Shown here: positions 55,082 through 64,000 of the stretch, piece by piece
Numbering within the stretch: position 1 is the stretch's first letter
Layout: the number at the start of each line of letters is the position of its first letter
Assembly (NCBI RefSeq): GCF_020921035.1
Contig: NC_063158.1
Span: 6,554,001-6,618,000 of the forward strand
Reading direction: 5' to 3'
DNA: 64,000 bases
From: Rhodamnia argentea
Lineage: Eukaryota; Streptophyta; Magnoliopsida; Myrtales; Myrtaceae
Notes under the pieces: generated by a model
Seen by the model: the letters and a program-made list of their open reading frames with translations, nothing else
The model's database searches: none
What the model was told of the DNA's origin: nothing
Position numbers and translations under genes: made by a program

Positions 55082-55960
55082 TAAAAGGTATCACATGGGT
55101 GGATTGGGTTTAAGCGGGTCATAAATTGGTTCAACCCGAATTCACCCATTTATCTCATATTGGCTCATTTACTTGCTATATAAATTATATGCCCTATATA
55201 CCCAACCCCATTCATAACCGATCCAAACCCACATGCGTAATTCACTCAAAAAACAAAAAGTAAGCTCAGCATATCCCAAAATTTAAAAATGAAAATAAAA
55301 AAAGAACCTGCGAAATAGACAAGTTCATATTGCTCCAAGCTCAACCCAACGGACTCGCAGCCCTATTGGAATACCCTGGTGAGCCCCTCCTCTCCCGCCG
55401 TCCAGGGCGGATATGTGGTTGGTAGCTGGAGCCGAGCTGGAGCTTCAATGAATGGCCGCGGTCGAGGACAAGCCACTCCCGTCGCCTAGAACCAGGTCGG
55501 CTTCCGCAGCGGCAAAGTGGGGAGGCTGAGGATTCTATGACCGCCGTTGGTGAAGCTCAACCCCACTAATCCCGAGCGTTGACGCCGGTATCAAGGAGGT
55601 ACTTGACGCAGACAATGTTGCGGTTGCAAGCCATGTCGGGGTCGAGCGTCCAAGGAGTTGTTCATTTTTTCTAGGTTGGATGTTAATGGCGGTATTTGGG
55701 TACGAGGACAGAGAAGGAAGAAGAGGAGGCTGAAGGAAGGGGAAGAAGGAGGAGGGTGATTTTGCTCTTTTGAGGTTAGGTAGTGTTACAAGAGGAATGG
55801 GCTGTAAAATGAAAATGTGTTTGAAATGGGTATATTCACAGCTAAATTAGACCCATATATCTTTAGGCATTTGTTTGTTGGATTCATTTAAATCCATATA
55901 TGGCCCATTTTGTTAAATATGAGTTAAAGTGTGGGACCAAGACTCATTTTGACAGCTCTA
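55082..55960. mobile_element. hAT-like non-autonomous element, about 880 bp, with an ankyrin-like insert
   Basis: The left end TAAAAGGTATCACATGGGTG and the inverted right end TAGAGCTGTCAAAATGAGTC match imperfectly and have hAT-like character. Flanks CAGTCTGT (55074-55081) and TAGTCTAA (55961-55968) are a possible diverged 8-bp duplication. Both ends have inverted ACCCATTT/AAATGGGT-type DNA. Between them is a GC-rich block (55370-55670) unlike the surrounding AT-rich sequence. No transposase. Confidence 0.5.
55570..55660 (-). pseudogene. short ankyrin-repeat-like fragment
   Basis: On the minus strand one frame reads ACNRNIVCVKYLLDTGVNAR then D and a stop, resembling an ankyrin helix pair (family form HxxCVKxLLDAGADVNARD). 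It lies in the GC-rich block of the element at 55082-55960, suggesting capture of a host gene piece. Only about 25 residues support this. Confidence 0.35.
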
Positions 55961-56189
55961 TAGTCTAAAATCCCTAATGTGAATTAATAGTAGCTGCCCC
56001 GCCCGACGATAGCGGGGGAGAAAAGTCACAGTGGCAGCACAGTGTTCGAGAAAATTGGCCGTCTAGTGGTTACTGGTCACCAAGGAAACGCTATTCATGA
56101 CAACATATATGCGACTGAATCATGTTGCCGTGGTTTTATGTGTGTGTGTCTATATAACACTTTGACTTTGTTTGTGTCAGGGAGAATCA

Positions 56190-56265
56190 CCAAAAAAAAA
56201 AGCCTTAAACATATTACAATTATGTTAATTCAGTCATAAACTTTTTTTTTGTCGATATTCCTTCT
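56190..56265. mobile_element. MITE-like family, arm fragment
   Basis: AATCACC, poly-A, GCCTTAAACATATTACAATT and AATTCAGTCATAAAC, then poly-T. Same arm as 26900, truncated. Confidence 0.4.
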
Positions 56266-56289
56266 CTATTATCCAAATCACCACAAAAA

Positions 56290-58700
56290 TCTACATTAAT
56301 AAAGCCTTATAAAGTTACAACGTTTTTCGTAAAATATAGTGATATACCCGAAGTGCTGCTCGGGTATCTTAATAGCCACTTTAAAGCTTCTCACAACTCC
56401 CATTGCGTGAGCTATGTGTGGTTTGGTATACAGTATAGCATACATCAAACTGCCAATAACTGATGCATAAGGCACCTTAGCCATATAGCCCCACTCTTCA
56501 TCTATCTTTGGCGACCAGCTCTTCGAGAGCTTGAAGTGACTACCTAAAAGGGCACTTCAAGCTTTGCATTTTGAACCCTGAATCTATCTAACGCCTTCTC
56601 AATGTACTTTTCTTGAGATAATTTTAGCATTCTTTCGGATCGTGTGGATCTATCTAGCGCGATCCTCATCCCAAGAATCTTATCCACTGCTCCTACGACC
56701 TTCATCTCAGACTCCTTTGACGATTGATGTTTCAGTATGTTGATCTCCCTCATGCTAGATCCTACGGTGAGCATATTATCCACATACTACAGCAAAATAA
56801 TATAGCAGTAACCAAATTTCTTAAAGTAACAACATTGACCCATTTCACTTTAAAGAACTTGTTACCACACATAAAAGTATCAAATTTCTTTTACCCTTGT
56901 CCGGGAGCCTGTTTGAAGTCATATATACTTTCTTCATCTTGCGAACATAATTTTATTTTTTAGGAACCTAGAAACCTTCCAGTTGTATCATGTAGAAATC
57001 ATCATCTAAGTTGCCATGGAGGAATGTAGTCTTTGCATCTAATGGATTTAGATGTAAATTCTCGGCAATAATAATAGTCAATACTAGCATGATAGTATTT
57101 AATTTCACAATTGGAGAGAAAAAGAATGTGTAGTCGATTCCTATCTATTGTAGGATACCTTTCACAACTAACTTTACTTTGCGTCTCTTGATGTCATCAA
57201 GTTATGCAATGCCTCCTTCCCATTTGGTAGTCGAGTTGACACCCAAGTTTTGTTCTTTTCAAGTGAATCCAACTCATCATTCGTTGCTAACTCCCACTTA
57301 ACAAGTTTTTAACTTCTGGTTTATTAGCCTCAATCAAGAGAGAATAATGTATTTACGGAGAATACCTTTGTACGGGTTTAAATGTTCTACTAGATTTTCT
57401 TAAAGTGGGTTCAGATATATGAGATCTTGTTCTGATTTTTTTATCAAAGTCTATGGCAATAGTTAAGGATTTTTAACCAGAACACTTTTAAAAATTCCTT
57501 TCAATTCAATCTTTCTATTCTCCACGGTTTATTTCTTCACACTACATTCTACCACCAAACCGTCCCTGTATAACATGTTTTCATTGAAAGTAACATCGAT
57601 AGTTCTTATTATTTTTCTATATTTTTCATCCCTGAGCTAATAGCATAAATAATCAGAACCATATCTAATTGAAAAAAAAAAAAAAGAGCTTTTGTATCAA
57701 GCTTATCTCCATTTTTAGAATCTATGTGGACATATAAAACACAAAAAAAAAAAAAAAAATCAGTGCGAGAAATTCACATTTTTTCCAATTCATTCTTCTT
57801 TTGGTAGCTTGAAATCAAGCGGAATTAAAGGTCCTTTGTTAATCAGATAGGCTGCCATGTTAATTGCATCTGCCCAAAAATTCTTGGGTAATCCCGCATG
57901 CATCCTCCTACTTCTTGAACACTCATTCAGGATTCTGTTTATCCTCTTACCAACTCTGTTATGTTGCGGTCTGTTGGGAACATTTCTTGTTATCCTGACG
58001 TTGTTCTCTACATGAAACTACTTGAACTCGTTTCTATCATGCTCACCACCATTAATAGGCCTTAGACATTAAATCTTCAGGCCACTCTCATTCTCCACTT
58101 CAGCTTAAAAGTAGCAAATACATCATATTTATTTATTTTTAAAAAAAACCCGTACCTTTCCAATAGAGTCGTCAATGACGCGATATAGTAGCGCGAGCCT
58201 CCAAGGGAATTCACAAGGGTTGGCCTCCACACATCTATATGCATCAACTCTAAATTTATTTTCCTTGGCTCTATCACAATCTTCGAAATACTGATACGCT
58301 TCTGCTTGCTCAAAACACAATCTTCTCATAGGTCAATATTTATGGTCAATATTCAGTAACTGTTGCAATTTCTCCACTGCTTTCAGCCATGTACATTGTT
58401 CCTGACTTTGCTTTCCGTGCTACTACCAAAGCACCTTTAACCATTTTTCAAGAGTTATCACCAAAAATAGTTATGCATATTGTGAAGTCTAATTGACTTA
58501 TATAGATCAAATTTCTTTTAAGTCTTAGAACATATCTGGCATCGCGCAACTTCCTTTAATACCCATATGTAGTTTTTATGTAAATATCAATCTTTCCCAT
58601 GATATCCAAAGGTTCGTCATCAGTTAGATAAACCTTTTCAAACTTTTCCAGCAACAAAATTGTGCATTATATTAAAACTCAAAGCTTTTATTGCTAATGG
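56290..58700 (-). pseudogene. Ty1/copia pol remnant
   Basis: Read down the minus strand: protease/pre-integrase (VYLTDDEPLDIMGKIDIYIK, near 58630), integrase (ISKIVIEPRKINLELMHIDV, then SLGGSRYYIASLTT, 58077-58313), and reverse transcriptase/RNase H (ILKHQSSKESEMKVVGAVDK, KILGMRIALD, LKLSQEKYIEKALDRF at 56544-56783; VPYASVIGSLMYAILYTKPH at 56296-56484). Order and spacing fit a copia element, but frameshifts, stops and poly-A interruptions break every domain. No LTR in matching orientation was identified. Confidence 0.8.
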
Positions 58701-58919
58701 CATACATGTAAATTCCATCATAACTATGAGTACCATAGACTCTGGCTATATGATGGGGCAATCTCTTTTGTAGTCATAACCTTGAAGTTTGTAACTCTGA
58801 TACTTATATTGATAGTGAAGAGATTGCCTTGTGTGACATCGTGATTTTCCCCTTTTTGATTTTGGAGGTGTTTTCCACCTGAAAGTTCACTTGTTTTCTT
58901 CTCTACTTTCCCTTTTCAA

Positions 58920-59480
58920 AGATTCGCGTTCCTAATAAATTGCACCAAAACCGATGGTAGATTGGTGGGCTCATGATCTGTTTGGGTGTTTGATGAATAA
59001 CTCAATGAAGGAATCAAGTAACCAATACAAGTCTCGGGCGACAGGCGTTATAGTGTAGCAACTCGGACCTCGTTGCGGACTTGACAGTTTGGTATGGCAA
59101 AAGAGACTCCGGATGGAGTTGGGCATTAATGAAGATTCAATTTGAGATATCTTGATGTAGAATGATACATGGATTAAAGCGGAGCAAACCTAACATTGAG
59201 CTCACATGAGAGAGGGATATTGTTAGGATGCACATGTGAGTTGTATTACAAAAGTCTCATATTGGAGAATTGGTGTGGTGTAGAGCTGTTAATATATGTT
59301 AGTTGACCTGTAACTCATTTGTTTAAATTTTTTAGTGAAGATTGATTCCACTGGATATATTGACGGTTACGGGTGTTGGGCTCTCTCATGGCGATCTTTC
59401 ATAATGAAGGTAAGGAGCTTCCGTTGCGCACTCCTAATATATTTTCTCATTAACCAATTTAAGAGGTACAATTGATTGCT
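58920..59480 (+). repeat. probable copia internal end and LTR start
   Basis: GAGAGAGGGATAT (purine tract, about 59208-59221) is directly followed by TGTTAGGATGCACATGTGAG, a typical copia LTR start, on the plus strand, opposite to the pol remnant beside it. The LTR's far end was not found. Confidence 0.4.
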
Positions 59481-62395
59481 TTGAGGAAAATATTTTTCAA
59501 ATTTTTATTTTCCGTCAAATGAATGGACCTTCACATATCTTTTTGGAGGAATTCTTTTTTGGTCGAAGTTTATCATCGGAGAGGTGGACAGCAGAAATAT
59601 AGAGCGTGTAAGTATGACAGGCAGACAAAGACAGGAGCATTGAAAAGCCTAGAATCGCAGAACCAGCCATTTTCTGTTGTAACTCAAGGCTCAGTTTCGC
59701 CGCTGGATTTATCAGAGGAAACAGGCGGCCGAGCAGAAGCGAAATAAAGAGACGGAGGCTGAGTTGCATCAGCACCCACCCACCAGCTGGGTGGCCAAGC
59801 CTGGCCTCCACCCTTCCATGCAGCCGCACATTTGGCTTCTCACTCGCCACCTTCCTCTCTCTGCGGACTCCATACGGCTTCAAAACTTTTTCGTTCTTTT
59901 TCTCTGAATCTCCCCTTCAATCGAGGAAAAGAACAATGACCATCTTCCCTGGAACTGCCCGCGTTGCCCTCGCTCGTTACGTTTGATTCTGCACGGCTAT
60001 GCACCAACTCAGAAGGGTGAGTCGGTCAAACGAGATTTGCTTCTCGCTTGTTTAGCACAAAAATGGCGACAGAAACCGTTCTTCGAAATGGTTGGCGAGA
60101 CTCGAAAGGTCCACGTGAATAGATTCTCCACGACACGTCCCGCAATGTCTTTCGATCGTGTCCCTTCCATGTGTACATGCGTACAACCGTCCACTAAGCT
60201 CCATCGCTGGTTACAGTAAGTATAGCCCCAAGAAAAAGGAAACGAAAAGAAAAAGAAAAGTAAAGAAGATGAACTGATCTCAGTACATAGCATACGCATA
60301 TAAATATAGGAGAAGGGAGAGATTCAGATGCACGATAAACAGAATATCATTCTTCCCTGTCATTCTGATGCACCAGACGTGAAGAAAGAAATGTCTGAGT
60401 CGCACGTTCAAAGAAGATGACCTGCAATGGAGCTTCGGTACAGGTGCTGCTCTCTTTTTCTGTTCTTCCCCTTCTTTTGTGCTTCAAGCAACACGTATGT
60501 ACGAGGAGGGTTTCTGCCATTTTTGCCTCTTTAGTTAATACCACCAATCAATTTTTTTCGCTTACTGTTCGTGGAAATCTTCGTACTATGTTTTCTCTTC
60601 TTGTTATTGCACTGCCCCATTCTAAATTTTGCCCAGAATATTCGATACCTCGTCGTTGTCCTCTTGAAGAATCCGAGTCTCGCTCGAAGCCAAAAAGAAA
60701 GGTTTCTTCTTTTGCGATGAGAAAAATGTTTTTGTTCGTCGTCACTTTTTGTTGTCCGAACGTCGTTTGCATCGGCTATCACAAGAATGCTTAACGAGGT
60801 TCTGGAGCTGCAACACAATATGATTTTAATATGTGGTGGGTGGTTAAATTAGTTAATCAAAGAGTCGGGTAGCTGCACGATCGCGTCCTGTTTCGAGAGT
60901 CGTTACGACACATCTGAGGTCTTGGTTCCCCCATAGACGTGATTGGACCGAGTTGATTCGGACACGAGAATTGGATATGATGGAGACGTTGTTTCCTCAT
61001 TAGGGACGCCACTCGCAAATAGGACGCGGAGGAGCCTTGCGATATCAACCTGATTCGTCAACGTCGGCTTCGAGCATCCCATGACGATCATTGCAAGGCG
61101 TGGAGCCACGGAGAGAACCGTATGTTGTTGATTTCTTTTGACTCGCACGGCTTTGGATCGGACATCAGCACTCTTCGGAACAATCCCTAGATTCCATTGA
61201 AGTTTTATTTTATGTTCTATGTCTTCATTATTTTCACACATGATCCCACAGGTGAGGCTGTATGTATTCTTCATTGGGGAGCAATTGCCATGGACGGATT
61301 TCACAAGCCGGACAGAGACTCGTAGTTTGAAGCAATAAGCCCCAAACCTAAAACGTCGGGAACAACTAAACCCTCCTTTGGATTACAGGTAGACGACATT
61401 TACTTATGTTATCTTTCTGCTTCTTTTTGGCCCTTTTCCTCTTAACGTTATTTTGTTTAGTTCTACAGCTTTAAAAAGTTAAAAAAAAAAAAAACAAAAA
61501 CACTTACCGAACCCAATGTCACGGACGGATTTCGTCAGGTGAGTTACCGGAAAAAGTTTATCTGAAGTGACAGTAAAATTTTTTGTCTCGGTTGAATATA
61601 GGAACGAACAAGCCGCGTAATTTGAGTAAGGCGACACTTGGAGGAGGTTTTGGTATTCAATCCTAAGTATCCAGGGCTCAGCATAACATTGTACAAAACA
61701 ACATGTGGTTTGAACGCTTACTAGTTCTTATTCTTGTTGTGTAGTTTACTGGTGATCTCTGTTTTGCAACAAAAGAAAGGACCTTCACCATGAAAAAAAC
61801 CGACGCACAGAACCGCCTAGTCTGTTTCGATAGGAATTACAATTTTCACTACCGTGACCAAAGGCGAGGCCAAACCACGAGACTTCGCCTTGCGAGAGAG
61901 ACGGAAGGTTAATCCCCATGAAGATAAGATACGCACATAATAGGGCCATGAAGGAGATAAGATAACTTAAGGTGTCATTGATAATAAAAGAAAATTTCCA
62001 ATCCCATGGTCACAACATTCCCTAGGTTGCTGCTCTATCCTTCAACACGAGGCCTTCGCGTCATACACAGAAATGACAGAATCAGACTTAGGACTTTCAC
62101 TCATAGAAGGAACCCCCTCGATACGCACGACGTTTTTTTTGTTTAGTGAATAACCCAAAGACATGTAGTAACAAACTAGAAGAGTTGGACGGTTCTGGCG
62201 ATTTTGACTTTTCCACATACATTCGTTGCTAACAAAGAGCCCATAGTTCTCTCTGTTGTCTTTATGATGTTGGTTACCACAAGTTAATTTGATTTCAGGA
62301 ACTCGACCAACCACCCTAGTTCAAGGAGGGAGGGGGGGAAATAAAGAGAGTTCCACAGATATCTGATTTAGCTCACATTAAACATAATATAGGTC
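59481..62395. other. intergenic, no supported gene
   Basis: Several frames of 90-133 codons occur on both strands (for example 59515-59883 -, 60417-60794 +, 60903-61304 -), none with a family signature. The short stretch ACGGACGGATTTC recurs at 61296 (as TGGACGGATTTC) and 61518. The last few hundred bases should hold the promoter and 5' UTR of the lipase gene. Confidence 0.4.
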
Positions 62396-64000
62396 ATGAC
62401 ATGCTCCATGGCAAGTGGCAGCGTGACCATGATCTCCGCCCCAGTCGCAGCAGGAAAGAGAGAGATGCACCAAGAGCAAAACGGCCTTCGGCGATCACAG
62501 TCGGGCAAAGACCTTTCAAGAGGAGCCGCCTTCCGTCGGTCTTATTCTGACAATCACCTATGTTACTCGATAAATAGCATTCGAGCCTCATCGGCGCGTT
62601 CTAAACTCAAGCACAGTCGTTCCACCGGCATCATTCCTTTCCAACTCTCCAGTTCTATCATACCAAACTCGCTCCGATCATTCCTCTTTGACTCGGAAAC
62701 TAGCAAGGAATTGAATGTAGTGGAGCCAGACATGAAATTGGAGGATACTGCGGATGAAGTTGATGGAGGAGAGATGGAGATAAAGAGATCGAATTGGGTG
62801 GAGAGGTTGTTGGAGATCAGGAGCCACTGGAGAAATAAACATCAAATCAATGGTCTGGATGGAGATAATTCTTCTGAAATGGTTGAAAACGGCGATACCA
62901 GCTGCACAGATAACAAGGTTGGTTGCGAAGCAGGTTATAGTTCAGAAGAAGAAGACGAAGAAGAAGATGATGATGAAGTGAAATATGATCAAGAATCTTT
63001 CTCGAAGTTACTGGTTCAAGTACCCACATCGGATATTAAGCTATTTTCTCAGCTAGCATTCTTATGCAACATGGCCTATGTGATTCCAACTATAACGGTA
63101 TGGTAATTTCGTCCTTGCTGCAAATGCTTTCTCGTGGAATTTTTTTAGGTCCATTAATAGGTCCAAGTTTTTTGTGTCTACATTCCATTCCTAGAGCAGG
63201 TGTCAGAATTTGCCATCGTGATACTTAAAACTAGAAAGTCCAATTCACATGTAATGTATACTGGAAGAACTGCCGTGCTTAACCACCAGCATTAATCAAT
63301 TAGTTTTCCATCTTCCCTCCAGTTTCTTCCACTTTTCTACATCCATGGACTTGCACATCTGATCACATCGGGCTTGTTTACTTGTTGAAACTCAACTACT
63401 TCTATACCAGCTATTTTTTTTGTAGCAAAAACGTCAAAGAACACTAGGAGTATGTGGTGAAGACTTTCTCAGGGCGATCCTTTATTGTCCACTGCAATTA
63501 TTATGCTTACATTATATGAACTTTCAAATAAATTGCAGGCTGAGGACTTAAGGAAACAATATAGACTGCATTTGGTAACATCCTCCATTGAAAGGAAAGC
63601 TGAGATGTCTGCAATTAAAGCGAAGTTTAATGAGGACTCGATCCGTGTACCTGTAGTTTCAGTCGCAACTACTGATAGCTGCCACTCGGAAAAAGACTTT
63701 AAGCACCCAATCCGTCCATCAGTTGCTTATGACATTGCTGCTTCAGCTGCATCTTATGTCCAATCTCGAGCTAAGGAACTTCCCCCTGTTGGTTCTGAGA
63801 CACAAGAGGAGGAAAACGATATAAATCCATTTGGAAGCAGAGAGGGAACACAAGAAGAGGCGGATAATTCCCCCCGATTCTGTAAATCAGAAGTTGCAGT
63901 ATATATGGCAGCATCAGCAATGACCTCAGTGGTTGCAGCAGGAGAGAAAGAAAAACAAGAGGCAGCAAGGGACCTGCAATCACTACACTCATCACCTTGC
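62396..64000 (+). CDS. plastid lipase (PLIP family), 5' part, cut by window end
   Basis: Exon 1 (62396-63097) and exon 2 (63539 to the window end) join in phase 0. The ATG at 62408 (CCATGGC) has a better context than the one at 62396 and may be the real start. The N-terminus has GLRRSQSGKDL, FRRSYSDNHLC and FQLSSSIIP, followed by NWVERLLEIRSHWRNK, an acidic run (SSEEEDEEEDDDE), then FSKLLVQVPTSDIKLFSQLA and FLCNMAYVIPTIT. Exon 2 starts AEDLRKQYRLHLVTSSIERK and has YDIAASAASYVQSRAKEL and AGEKEKQEAARDLQSLHSSP. These blocks are diagnostic of PLIP1/2/3, plastid phospholipase/galactolipase A1 enzymes that release acyl groups for seed oil or jasmonate synthesis. The catalytic GHSLGG region lies beyond the window. 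Confidence 0.9.

Noticed and set aside
1..64000. CRISPR arrays, rRNA genes or bacterial operons
   Set aside because: Nothing of this kind is visible; the window is a plant nuclear sequence with introns and plant transposons.

Overview
This is nuclear DNA from a flowering plant, probably a woody rosid dicot. The evidence is GT-AG introns, several plant-specific gene families (PYL/RCAR, WRKY, CPC-type R3-MYB, PORR, DYW-PPR, PLIP lipase), an AT-rich gene-poor background and many LTR, hAT and MITE-like repeats. The species cannot be fixed by eye.

The left third (about 2.2-19.1 kb) is a three-level nest. A degenerate Ty1/copia gag remnant is split by an Ac-type hAT transposon (2198-18483, target duplication AGTGGAGC(T)). 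The hAT is split by a 13.4-kb Ty3/gypsy Tat/Ogre-type LTR retrotransposon (2313-15695) in minus orientation, with target duplication CCCGG. Its two 1421-bp LTRs differ at about six bases and two single-base indels, so the insertion is young. It has no protease, reverse transcriptase or RNase H: gag runs straight into integrase. Its long 3' part carries an antisense ORF, a degenerate HD-ZIP IV homeobox-leucine zipper fragment, a degenerate type-B response regulator fragment (receiver plus GARP) and 78-80 bp tandem repeats that each form a hairpin.

The middle holds host genes: a five-exon DFR/anthocyanidin-reductase-like gene (20.4-22.1 kb, +), a group III WRKY factor (23.0-24.7 kb, -), about 11 kb of duplicated and MITE-filled DNA, and a three-exon CAPRICE-type R3-MYB (36.5-37.7 kb, -) whose exons are too short to stand out as ORFs.

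The gene-dense block at 41-50 kb has a WTF1-like PORR splicing factor (+), a DYW-class PPR protein (+) and a PYL7/8/9-type abscisic acid receptor (-). From memory, Arabidopsis keeps PYL7, this PPR, WTF1 and the R3-MYB CPL3 close together on chromosome 4, so the block looks like conserved microsynteny.

The right part (50-62 kb) is repeat-rich: MITEs, a SINE, a hAT-like element with an ankyrin-like fragment, and a broken copia pol. The window ends inside a plastid-lipase (PLIP) gene starting at 62.4 kb (+).

Functionally the host genes fall into ABA signalling (PYL), transcriptional control of stress and epidermal fate (WRKY, R3-MYB), organelle RNA processing (WTF1, PPR), flavonoid-type metabolism (DFR-like) and plastid lipid remodelling (PLIP). 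They do not form one pathway.
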